DNA from: Patescibacteria group bacterium | Lineage (GTDB): Bacteria; Patescibacteriota; Patescibacteriia; Veblenbacterales; UBA10138 | Assembly: GCA_003512705.1 (NCBI GenBank) | Contig: DOPF01000073.1 | Span: 6,420 to 13,991, forward strand | DNA length: 7,572 nucleotides | Direction: 5' to 3' | Shown here: piece after piece, positions 1 through 6,548 of the stretch | Layout of the letters: every line of letters begins with the position of its first letter | Numbering within the stretch: position 1 is the stretch's first letter | Made by a program: the position numbers and the translations under genes | The notes under the pieces: model-generated | Told to the model about the DNA's origin: nothing | The model's input: only the letters and a program-made list of their open reading frames with translations | Databases searched by the model: none

Positions 1-63
1 AAGCCCGGCGGGCTGGCGACTCTGGTTCCCCAATGCTAAACATTGGGGCTTGTCGTCGAAGTG
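1..63. other. Non-coding region with potential hairpins downstream of the cohesin-like gene
   Basis: No gene is visible here. The plus strand can fold into a two-part stem: GGCGAC (15-20) with GTCGTC (52-57, one G-U pair) enclosing a perfect 8-bp stem CCCCAATG/CATTGGGG (28-35 with 41-48, loop CTAAA). A smaller hairpin AGCCC/GGGCT (2-6 with 10-14) sits at the window edge. Read on the minus strand, this region follows the stop of the last gene of the secDF group, so one of the hairpins could belong to a transcription terminator whose T-run lies outside the window. The outer stem pairs slightly better as a plus-strand RNA. I do not recognise a known RNA family. Confidence 0.35.
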
Positions 64-756
64 TCAAACTCGCCTGGAACGGCGGGGTTTTTTTGTACCC
101 CGGTTTTGACTTAACCACCAATTTAGTCCCAACACTAACACGCCTACCGAAATTAAAAGCAGGCGGTACAAAATCTCCGCCGACACTATTCTCAGTTCTG
201 CCAATTTACCTGCCGAAATACCGTCGGCTTGATTAACGTTCAAAGCGGTCGGCTCTAAGTCATAGGACAATGGATTCTCAATAGTTACCATAGCCGACCC
301 GAGGGCGCCAGTGATATTATTTGCTTCAACCCCCGCACCAATCACCTGACCCGAGCTAACACTTATTTGCGCAACGCCTAACTGCCGGCTGGCAAAAGAT
401 ACGACAAACAAACTTAGACTGTCGCCGGTATCATTATTCAGTAAGCCAACAAAGCTTATCTTGCCTCGGTTGTTTACAAAAGTCGGCTCAACCAGCCATG
501 AATCGACCACGGTGGTATTGGTGCTAATTGATTTGACCCGTAGAAGCGTATTATCAAAACTTATAACTCCCTCAACTTTTTTAACCATCTGCCCACCCGT
601 GCTCAACTCCAGGGTAATATCAAAATCAGTGCCCAAAGAATGAGTAACCTTATCTGGCGTTAAGAAAATTGTCCCCGCCGCCTGCCCCACCGACGGAACC
701 AGCAGCGCCAAAAATACCCAGCCCAGCACTAGCCATTTTTCTCTTAACCACCTCAT
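64..756 (-). CDS. Cohesin-domain-like secreted protein with C-terminal membrane anchor
   Basis: The 230-residue protein has an N-terminal signal peptide (basic start, hydrophobic stretch about 8-20, likely cleavage after GQAA near residue 27). A beta-rich domain follows (about 28-162) that resembles cohesin or carbohydrate-binding-fold domains: the GVISFDNTLLRVKSI stretch at 63-77 and the ISFVGLL and LFVVSFASRQLGVAQISV segments at 100-133 fit the alternating strands of that family. A single membrane helix lies near 197-215, and a strongly basic tail (TKKPRRSRRV, 221-230) would stay in the cytoplasm. It would therefore be a surface-exposed, membrane-anchored protein. In cellulosomes cohesins bind dockerins; in small bacteria such as these the partner is unknown, so a general adhesion or scaffold role is inference. 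The gene starts 9 bases after secF, with an AGGGA ribosome site over the secF stop, so it is probably co-transcribed with secDF. The C-terminal anchor and basic tail also resemble sortase-type sorting signals, but no LPXTG motif is visible. Confidence 0.75.
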   Translation of the reverse strand: MRWLREKWLVLGWVFLALLVPSVGQAAGTIFLTPDKVTHSLGTDFDITLELSTGGQMVKKVEGVISFDNTLLRVKSISTNTTVVDSWLVEPTFVNNRGKISFVGLLNNDTGDSLSLFVVSFASRQLGVAQISVSSGQVIGAGVEANNITGALGSAMVTIENPLSYDLEPTALNVNQADGISAGKLAELRIVSAEILYRLLLISVGVLVLGLNWWLSQNRGTKKPRRSRRV

Positions 757-758
757 AG

Positions 759-768
759 CTATTCCCTA
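759..768 (-). promoter_or_regulatory. Shine-Dalgarno site of the cohesin-like gene, overlapping the secF stop
   Basis: On the minus strand the junction reads GATAGGGAATAGCTATG: the secF stop TAG is part of the AGGGA motif, about 6 bases before the ATG at 756. It is the clearest ribosome site in the window. Most other starts lack one and probably depend on coupling to the preceding gene. The arrangement supports ATG 756 as the start. Confidence 0.6.
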
Positions 769-1656
769 TCGCTTACTTATCCTTGACCAATCAACCAACA
801 GAGGTGAAGCTACAAAAATTGACGAATAAGTCCCGATGGCAATACCAACCATTAGAGCTAAGGCAAAGTAATGGATGGTGGCGCCGCCAAAAAAGAATAA
901 TGCCCCTAAAACCAGTAAGGTGGTTAGCGAAGTATTAATAGATCTGGCTAAGGTATCGTTGACGCTTTTATTAACTAATTCGGTAAAGTCTCCCCCACCA
1001 CCCCGAAACAAGTTTTCACGCGTACGGTCAAACACTACGATAGTATCGTGCACAGAAAAACCCAGAACGGTCAACAAAGCTGATACAAACAAACCATCAA
1101 CCTCTACCGCCAAAAATTGCCCCAGCACAGAAAACACCCCAATGGTAATCAGAACATCATGCGCCAAGGCAATAATAGCCGCCACTCCGTATTTCCAGGA
1201 CGCCACTGGCCGAGCCACTTTTCTAAATGCCCAGGCAATGTAGATGATTATAAATAACAGCGCTAAACCTATGGCCCACAAAGCCCGCCGCCCTAATTCT
1301 GATCCCAATGTCGGCCCCACCGACTCAAAACGCTTTTCCAGAATATCGCTGTGAGCAGTTATGACCGTCTGCAATATCGCCTGATGTTCGGCTTCGCTGA
1401 CGTCCCTAAAGCGTAATATCATCTGCTTTTCCCCCGCTGGCTGAATAACTATGTTCCCTAAATCTAACAGTGCTAGGGTTTGCTGTAAATCAGCATTAGT
1501 CGGCCGCTCGTTGGCAAATTCAATCTCCCACAATGACCCCCCGGTAAAATCTATACCCAGCCTTAAACCCCACAGCGTTAAACTCACGATACTTATGGCT
1601 ATCAAAGCACCGGAAAATATATATGACCAAAATCGGCGCTGAATAAAACGAATCAT
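766..1656 (-). CDS. secF: Protein translocase subunit SecF
   Basis: SecF works with SecD as an RND-type membrane complex that uses the proton or sodium gradient to complete export of proteins delivered by SecYEG and SecA. The 296-residue length is normal. The protein shows a first membrane helix (about 13-31), the diagnostic LGIDFTGG motif at 33-40, a short extracytoplasmic domain (about 41-120) ending in FESVGPTLGSEL (110-121), and five further helices from about 124. The conserved ion-pathway region VLGFSVHDTIVVFDRTRE (197-214) is intact, as is the family pattern NTSLTT (241-246). A GTYSSIFVASPLL segment (275-287) closes the last helix. The ATG at 1656 lies 4 bases after the secD stop with no Shine-Dalgarno site, so translation is probably coupled to secD. 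No defect is seen. Confidence 0.96.
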   Translation of the reverse strand: MIRFIQRRFWSYIFSGALIAISIVSLTLWGLRLGIDFTGGSLWEIEFANERPTNADLQQTLALLDLGNIVIQPAGEKQMILRFRDVSEAEHQAILQTVITAHSDILEKRFESVGPTLGSELGRRALWAIGLALLFIIIYIAWAFRKVARPVASWKYGVAAIIALAHDVLITIGVFSVLGQFLAVEVDGLFVSALLTVLGFSVHDTIVVFDRTRENLFRGGGGDFTELVNKSVNDTLARSINTSLTTLLVLGALFFFGGATIHYFALALMVGIAIGTYSSIFVASPLLVDWSRISKR

Positions 1657-1660
1657 AAAA

Positions 1661-3427
1661 TTAAATTTTAGTAACCTCAGTTTTCCGTGCTACGCCAAAC
1701 AGCCCGGTTAGCTGATTAATTTTTCCTACCGCCAACAGCCGCAAAAAGGTCCGGGTGACGGTAATGGCTGTAAACATGCTAATTAAAATTCCGATTAATA
1801 AGGTAATGGCAAAACCTTTAATTAAAGATGATCCGAACCAAATCAAAATGACCGCTGTAATCAAACTAGATATATTTGAATCTCTGATGGATGTCCAAGC
1901 TCGCTTGAAACCTTGCTCAATCGCTTGGCTTAGGGGCTTGCCTTGCTTTAACTCCTCTTTTAACCTTTCAAAAATCAGAATATTGGCATCCACGGCCATA
2001 CCGACTGACAATATAAAGCCGGCGATGCCCGCAAGAGTCAAGGTGACTGGCCAAATTTTAAAAATAGCAAATGTTATGGCCGCATAAATAGCCAGAGCCA
2101 AAACCGACAGTAATCCCGGCAGGCGATAATAGAGCAACATAAACAAAGCCACCGCCATTAAACCAGCCAAACCGGCAAACAAACTTTTTTCAACTGACAC
2201 TTTGCCTAAAGTAGCATCAACAGTTTGTTGATTGATTAGATGAACAGGTACTGGCAAAGCGCCGGCATTTAGCCTTTGCACCAGTTGTTTGGCTTCAGTT
2301 AAAGTAAAATCACCGGTTATGACAGCCTGCCCGCCACTAATAGCTTGCTGTACGGTTGGCACGCTGATAGCTTCACCATCTAAAAATATGGCCACTGGCT
2401 GACCAACATTGCGGCCGGTTATGTCTTCAAATAATTTAGCACCCTCATCATTAAATAATAGCTGAACCTCGGGTATACCAGTGTTGGGATTAAACTGAAC
2501 AGTGGCCTTTTTCAATTGGCTGCCTGATAAACCCGTTACCTTCCAGGTGTCTGGCTGCGCCACACTAAGTAAAATGTGACTAGCTTCATATTCAGTCACC
2601 GCTTTGCCATCCACCTCACTTTGCCGCTCGCCGGTTTTTTTAATTATATGATAGCCAAATTGACTTAACACCGGTTCAGTCGAAATCTGATTCACTTTTA
2701 AATCCTTAACTGCCTGCTCAAATTCCGGCACCATCACACCTTCGGCAAACCAACCCAAACTTCCGCCTTGATCACGGCTTCCGAAATCGTCAGAATTTTC
2801 TTTAGCTAATTGGGCAAAATCAGCGCCCGGTTTTTTTACTTGAGCCAATAGAGCTTCGGCTTTAGTTAAAGCTTCTGCCGCCGCATTGGTATCCACTTCT
2901 GTGTTCGGCTCTTTAAACTCTAAAATTGGTGTTTCCCCGATCAATTGAATAGCTTGATTAACATCCTTAATGCCGGCCAATTCAACAATCACCCGCCAGT
3001 TATTGCCGGATTTATTTATTTGCACCACCGGTTCAGCTACGCCAAAAAAATTTACCCTCCGCTCAATCACATCCCTTACTCCTTCAACCGCGTCCTTTTG
3101 CTCCGACTCATCAATGCCGCTCAAATCCGCCTGGTATACTAAGTGACTTCCGCCTTGTAAATCCAAACCTAGTTGCACTTTAAACCTATTCCAGAAGAAA
3201 CTACCGGGAAAACTCGCCGGCAGCTGTGGATAATCAATCAATCCCGCCACCAAAGCTAAGAGCGCAATTCCAACCAACACCCACCACGCCTTTTTACGAA
3301 CGCTGATATGGCCAAATAGCTTTTTCCCAAGCCAAACCAAGGGCCTGGTAATCCAGCGCCAAAAACTGTCATGGGCGTCGTGACTATTGGCCTTATCTAT
3401 TGGCGAGTTATTGTATTTGTTATTCAT
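1661..3427 (-). CDS. secD: Protein translocase subunit SecD with an inserted parvulin-like domain
   Basis: SecD partners SecF in the membrane and helps release and pull exported proteins on the outer face. Of 588 residues, 1-46 form a polar or amphipathic cytoplasmic extension, longer than the few residues before helix 1 in E. coli SecD. Helix 1 is about 47-64. The motif LGLDLQGGSHL (86-96) and ERRVNFFGVAEPVVQ (122-136) belong to the first extracytoplasmic domain. The domain is interrupted after PILEFKE (167-173) by a parvulin-like insert (about 174-290) and resumes at WKVTGLSG (295-302). The typical FLDGEAISVP (348-357) and LNAGALPVP (386-394) stretches follow. Five membrane helices occupy about 413-565, with the signature GMAVDANILIFER (476-488) carrying the key Asp480. 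The ATG at 3427 has no clear ribosome site. The first gene of its group, it is followed 4 bases later by secF. Confidence 0.96.
   Translation of the reverse strand: MNNKYNNSPIDKANSHDAHDSFWRWITRPLVWLGKKLFGHISVRKKAWWVLVGIALLALVAGLIDYPQLPASFPGSFFWNRFKVQLGLDLQGGSHLVYQADLSGIDESEQKDAVEGVRDVIERRVNFFGVAEPVVQINKSGNNWRVIVELAGIKDVNQAIQLIGETPILEFKEPNTEVDTNAAAEALTKAEALLAQVKKPGADFAQLAKENSDDFGSRDQGGSLGWFAEGVMVPEFEQAVKDLKVNQISTEPVLSQFGYHIIKKTGERQSEVDGKAVTEYEASHILLSVAQPDTWKVTGLSGSQLKKATVQFNPNTGIPEVQLLFNDEGAKLFEDITGRNVGQPVAIFLDGEAISVPTVQQAISGGQAVITGDFTLTEAKQLVQRLNAGALPVPVHLINQQTVDATLGKVSVEKSLFAGLAGLMAVALFMLLYYRLPGLLSVLALAIYAAITFAIFKIWPVTLTLAGIAGFILSVGMAVDANILIFERLKEELKQGKPLSQAIEQGFKRAWTSIRDSNISSLITAVILIWFGSSLIKGFAITLLIGILISMFTAITVTRTFLRLLAVGKINQLTGLFGVARKTEVTKI
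2558..2905 (-). other. Parvulin-type prolyl isomerase-like domain inserted in SecD, apparently circularly permuted
   Basis: This part encodes about SecD residues 175-290. In order it shows a helix (AAAEALTKAEALLAQ, 182-196), the parvulin core GADFAQLAKENSDD (201-214), GGSLGWF (221-227), MVPEFEQAV (232-240) and the closing strand QFGYHIIK (256-263). Next comes a polar linker (264-279), and only then EASHILL (281-287). In ordinary PpiC or PrsA-type parvulins ASHILL is the first strand, before the helix. Here it is last, so the natural ends appear joined and new ends opened between strand 1 and helix 1. Both active-site-type histidines (H260 in GYHII, H284 in ASHIL) and Asp213 or Asp214 of the SDD motif are present, so catalysis is possible. 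The domain would sit on the outer face of the membrane, where SecD meets unfolded exported chains. A foldase or chaperone role is inference. Confidence 0.75.
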
Positions 3428-3434
3428 TGGCTGT

Positions 3435-3462
3435 AAAAAATACCAAGGGTAAACCCGAGGTA
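3435..3462 (-). terminator. Weak hairpin followed by a T-run between the ABC gene and secD
   Basis: On the minus strand TACC (3462-3459) pairs with GGTA (3444-3441), and GGG (3456-3454) with CCC (3449-3447) around a TTTA loop. Six T follow (3440-3435). This could be an intrinsic terminator for the upstream operon, or a leader hairpin of secD, whose ATG lies 8 bases further on. The stem is short and interrupted, so termination would be partial at best. Confidence 0.35.
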
Positions 3463-3467
3463 ACGCC

Positions 3468-3499
3468 AGTATAGTAACATATTAGCCATAGTTTAACAA
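3468..3499 (-). promoter_or_regulatory. Possible promoter of the secD-secF-cohesin group
   Basis: In the only sizeable gap between the two gene blocks the minus strand has TTGTTA (3499-3494) and, after 17 bases, TACTAT (3476-3471); an overlapping TATACT (3473-3468) is a better -10 box but lies 20 bases from that -35. A start near 3461-3465 would give a leader of about 35 bases. The boxes match the sigma-70 consensus only in part, and promoter rules in this lineage are poorly known. Confidence 0.35.
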
Positions 3500-3510
3500 G
3501 ACTAAACTAT
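3488..3510. repeat. Perfect 8-bp inverted repeat over the ABC transporter stop codon
   Basis: ATAGTTTA (3488-3495) and TAAACTAT (3503-3510) are exact inverted copies separated by 7 bases. The ABC transporter stop TAG lies at 3504-3502. It is AT-rich and has no adjoining T-run, so it is a poor terminator on its own. It overlaps the candidate -35 box of secD and could be an operator, or chance. Confidence 0.4.
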
Positions 3511-5250
3511 AAACCCCCCGGCCTGCAGCTGCCACAATGTTTTATAAAGACCGCTTGATTTTTCTAACAAAGTCTGGTGCGTGCCAATTTCTTTCACTTG
3601 GCCATTGTCAATCACTACTATTCTATCCAAACGCATAATGGTAGATAATCGGTGGGCTATCACAATCGCGGTTTTTCCCTGCATCAAATTCTTAAGTGCA
3701 TCTTGAATCATTGCTTCCACTTGCGAATCTAGGCTAGAAGTAGCCTCGTCCAGTACTAAAATCGGCGCATTTTTTAAAATCGCTCGGGCGATGGCCACCC
3801 GCTGACGCTCACCCCCGGAAAGTTTAACTCCTCGCTCGCCCACATAAGTATTATATTTGTCCGGCAACCTGGAAATAAACTCATCACAATGGGCCAACTT
3901 TGAGGCTTTAACAACCTCGTCATCGGCGGCGGCCTGTCGGCCGTAGCGAATATTCTCTAGCAGAGTACGATGAAACAAAATTGGATCCTGCGGCACCAAA
4001 CTTATTTGCTGTCGCAGGGAATCTTGCGTCACCTCGGCAATATTCTGATCATCAAAATAGATGCCACCACTGGAAACATCATAAAACCTAAATAACAGGG
4101 ACACCAAAGTTGACTTTCCCGCGCCCGATGGCCCGACCAGGCCAATTTTTTCTCGGGGGGCAATCTTTAAATCAAATTTTTTTACCACCGGCAAGTTCTG
4201 GCTATACGTAAAACTGACATTTCTAAAATCTACTTTGCCCTGCTTAATTATTAGTGTGTGAGCCCCGGGGCGGTCTTGAATTTGGTGCCGTGTATGTAGA
4301 ATTTCCACCATTTCTTCGGCGTCGGCCAGGTTTCGGTAAATGCGACGGATTACTCGGCCAAAGTCCCACAGACGTTCAAAAATTTGAATCACATAAATTT
4401 GCAGTAATACAAAATCCCCAACCGTTACCGCACCCCGCTGCCACAAACGCAAAGCAATATAAAACATTAAAAATTCCAGCGACACCATTAAAGTACCCTG
4501 CACGGTATCTACCCAGGCATCAAAGTTCCAACTGCGCAGCGACGCTCGATACTGCTTATTGGTCGCCTGGCCGAAGCCACCTTTTTCATACGGCAGCGAG
4601 GTGAAAATTTTAACATTAGCTTGATTCGTAATGGTATCGGCCAGATAGGCCGTGACTTCGGTGTCGGCCTCGGCCGCTACCACATCCAACTTTAGTTTTT
4701 TAATAGTCAAAAAATAGTTGATTACTAAATAAACCGTGCACCATCCCAAAATCACCAGACTTAACACGGGATAAAAATAAGCCAGCACCACCAAAATACT
4801 GGCGATGCGAATGGCCATTGGTATGAGATTCCAATAAAAACTGTCGCTAATTTCCTCAAAAGCTCTTATCAGGCGGCCAACCTTACGCACCAATCCGCCC
4901 ACAAATCGGTTTATAAAGAAGCCAAAAGAGTGATTATGCAAATAATCAAAACTACTGTTAGTTAAGTCGGCCATTACCCGGGGCTGAAAATAGTTGTTGG
5001 CAAAAGTCGCCCCCCGCCACAATAACCACTGAACAGCGTTTAGAATCAAGATGAATAAAATTATTTTAAGTAAACCATCATAAGTTGGGGTGCCGGTTAG
5101 CTCGTCAAAAAACTTTTTGTAGTAAATGGGTGTAATCGTTCCCATTACCACCCCGCCACTAATCCCCATAACCACCGCCCAAAACAAAATCCGGTAGCGG
5201 CGCGCGTGCTGCCAAAATATTTGATAAGTCTGCTTGGTAACTAGCTTCAT
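3502..5250 (-). CDS. ABC exporter, fused permease and ATPase subunits
   Basis: A complete half-transporter of the MsbA/multidrug type, 582 residues, expected to work as a dimer that uses ATP to export lipid, peptide or drug-like substrates. Residues 1-310 form the membrane domain with about six helices (for example 22-45, 60-80, 143-160, 163-181). The ATPase domain has every key element: Walker A GPSGAGKST (373-381), Q-loop VPQDP with Gln421, signature LSGGERQR (477-484), Walker B ILVLDEATSSLD with catalytic Glu502, and the switch histidine in AHRLST (His533). It should be active. The ATG at 5250 overlaps the previous gene's TGA by 4 bases, so translation is probably coupled. The substrate cannot be told from sequence. 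It stands alone, without a second half-transporter beside it, which favours a homodimer. Confidence 0.95.
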   Translation of the reverse strand: MKLVTKQTYQIFWQHARRYRILFWAVVMGISGGVVMGTITPIYYKKFFDELTGTPTYDGLLKIILFILILNAVQWLLWRGATFANNYFQPRVMADLTNSSFDYLHNHSFGFFINRFVGGLVRKVGRLIRAFEEISDSFYWNLIPMAIRIASILVVLAYFYPVLSLVILGWCTVYLVINYFLTIKKLKLDVVAAEADTEVTAYLADTITNQANVKIFTSLPYEKGGFGQATNKQYRASLRSWNFDAWVDTVQGTLMVSLEFLMFYIALRLWQRGAVTVGDFVLLQIYVIQIFERLWDFGRVIRRIYRNLADAEEMVEILHTRHQIQDRPGAHTLIIKQGKVDFRNVSFTYSQNLPVVKKFDLKIAPREKIGLVGPSGAGKSTLVSLLFRFYDVSSGGIYFDDQNIAEVTQDSLRQQISLVPQDPILFHRTLLENIRYGRQAAADDEVVKASKLAHCDEFISRLPDKYNTYVGERGVKLSGGERQRVAIARAILKNAPILVLDEATSSLDSQVEAMIQDALKNLMQGKTAIVIAHRLSTIMRLDRIVVIDNGQVKEIGTHQTLLEKSSGLYKTLWQLQAGGFIV

Positions 5251-5735
5251 AACTTAGCTTTTTGATAGCGCCAAATCACCCACATTATATATGTGATCGC
5301 CAGCAAACTATAATTGGTCAGCATAAAAACTGGCTGCGCCCAACTAATGCCGTTAACGGTGTAAGTGGAAACCGGCCACAACCAGGGTGTTGGAAAAAAA
5401 TCAGCCTCGTGTAACGGCACATCAATAGTAATGTGTAGTAAGGCACCCGCCAGTGGCCACCAGGGTTTCTGGTTGATTAACCAAACCAAAACGAATATTG
5501 CCAGCCACGTGAAAATACTATGACCTATATTGTATAAAGTAAAAACATAACCAGGCACTTGAGTAATGTCAGGCGGCCCACCGTGCCAAGCACCAGTAAA
5601 AAATGAGGCCACCAAGAACCAACCAAACGAAAATAAATCTGGCGCGATGCCAAAAAATACCGCCCAGATGCGGTCGCGTAGTTTTATTTTGCTGTAGACA
5701 ACAGCTGTCCACAAACCATGCGCCAAAATATCCAT
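5247..5735 (-). CDS. Small integral membrane protein with metal-hydrolase-like motifs
   Basis: The 162-residue protein has about four hydrophobic segments (around 24-46, 73-88, 92-106 and 135-155). Its polar conserved-looking residues recall the YdjM/DUF457 group of predicted membrane-bound metal-dependent hydrolases: His6 in DILAHGLW, APD (31-33), GHS (71-73) and HITID (101-105), all near membrane surfaces where they could bind a metal. His51, His109 and Glu110 are further possible ligands. The family link is made from motif order only and the substrate is unknown; action on a lipid or lipid-linked head group would suit the location. It starts 5 bases after the RMD1-like gene and its TGA overlaps the ABC transporter ATG, so the two are co-translated and the exporter could handle a related compound. 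Confidence 0.7.
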   Translation of the reverse strand: MDILAHGLWTAVVYSKIKLRDRIWAVFFGIAPDLFSFGWFLVASFFTGAWHGGPPDITQVPGYVFTLYNIGHSIFTWLAIFVLVWLINQKPWWPLAGALLHITIDVPLHEADFFPTPWLWPVSTYTVNGISWAQPVFMLTNYSLLAITYIMWVIWRYQKAKL

Positions 5736-5740
5736 TTATA

Positions 5741-6547
5741 TTAACGACTACTAATTTCTATCAAAAAAATTATCAAGTCTACTATGAATAAAAATATTAT
5801 AGCTAGCTCTAACACATTGGCTGTGCGGTATTGCAATTGTTCTATAATAAAACTCGTTGAATTAGATATGATACTTAACTTGCGATTGATAATCTGCGCT
5901 CGCCGCTGGATGGAAAACTGCACCGATAAATTTTGATATAACTTCTGCATTTCCTCTCCCCGCTCCCAAACCACATCGGGATCATCGAGCAACGCCAAAT
6001 TATATGCTAGTTCGTGCTGAATCGCATTAGCTAATCCAACCTGCTTAATTAATGATCGGCGCTTGCCCACAAACCGCCCCTCGCGGGCCACGGTGTCCAC
6101 AGTTTCCTCCAACTTAGCCAAACTGCGATCTATCAGATCCTCGTAGTAAGACAAAGCCACCGACCGCGACAAAACAATTGCTACTAACTTGACCGCATCT
6201 AAAAAAAACTTACTGACTGTTAACTGGTCGCTCGACGCTACGCCGGGACCGCCCCCAACATAAAGCGTGAAGTCGTCGGTATATACTTGCCTATTAGCCC
6301 GTTGCGCAAATTCCTTAAGCCGCTCCATAAGCGACTGCGCCTCGGATGAATCAGTATTAAAAAAGACCACTGATCCGTAATCAAACACTACCATATATTT
6401 GTTTTTCGCCAGTTCTATAATTACCGGTTCGGTTTCCCTTAAATTACCCCATTCACTAGCCCGCCGGCGCAGCTGGTCCATATCAAAACTAGTGGCGATA
6501 TCATAAGCCAACACCTTAATCTCCTGGTTTGGTTTAACCCGCGCCAT
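5741..6547 (-). CDS. RMD1/DUF155 family membrane protein
   Basis: The protein (268 residues from this start) matches the RMD1/Sif2/DUF155 family, known in eukaryotes from RMND1, which supports mitochondrial translation; the bacterial role is not established. Family features are visible in order: VLAYDIATSFDMDQL near the N-terminus (12-26), FDYGSVVFFN (55-64), LSRSVALSYYED (126-137), a helical, charged coiled-coil-like middle (138-242) with LLDDPDVVWE (186-195), and a final membrane helix (about 246-264) preceded by RTANVLELAI. It would be a tail-anchored protein with a large cytoplasmic domain. I chose ATG 6547, one base after the upstream stop (TAGTATG). A TTG at 6571 in the same frame would add 8 residues and overlap the upstream gene; it has only a weak AGG ahead of it. 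Confidence 0.88.
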   Translation of the reverse strand: MARVKPNQEIKVLAYDIATSFDMDQLRRRASEWGNLRETEPVIIELAKNKYMVVFDYGSVVFFNTDSSEAQSLMERLKEFAQRANRQVYTDDFTLYVGGGPGVASSDQLTVSKFFLDAVKLVAIVLSRSVALSYYEDLIDRSLAKLEETVDTVAREGRFVGKRRSLIKQVGLANAIQHELAYNLALLDDPDVVWERGEEMQKLYQNLSVQFSIQRRAQIINRKLSIISNSTSFIIEQLQYRTANVLELAIIFLFIVDLIIFLIEISSR

Positions 6548-6548
6548 A

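Noticed and set aside
71..94. CGCC/GGCG hairpin followed by seven T on the plus strand, resembling a terminator
   Set aside because: It lies within the coding sequence for the basic tail of the cohesin-like protein, the stem is only 4 bp with three G before the T-run, and no plus-strand gene leads into it.
33..236. Open reading frame of 67 codons on the plus strand
   Set aside because: It lies mainly antisense to the end of the cohesin-like gene, is low in protein-like character, and resembles no family I know.
875..1243. 122-codon plus-strand reading frame within secF
   Set aside because: It is the antisense shadow of a clear secF coding region; the same applies to the other plus-strand frames inside secD, the ABC gene and the 5603-5791 region.
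5247..5249. Possible use of TGA as glycine, as in some related lineages
   Set aside because: TGA ends the hydrolase-like gene exactly at the ABC transporter start and also ends the cohesin-like gene; no in-frame TGA interrupts a conserved domain.
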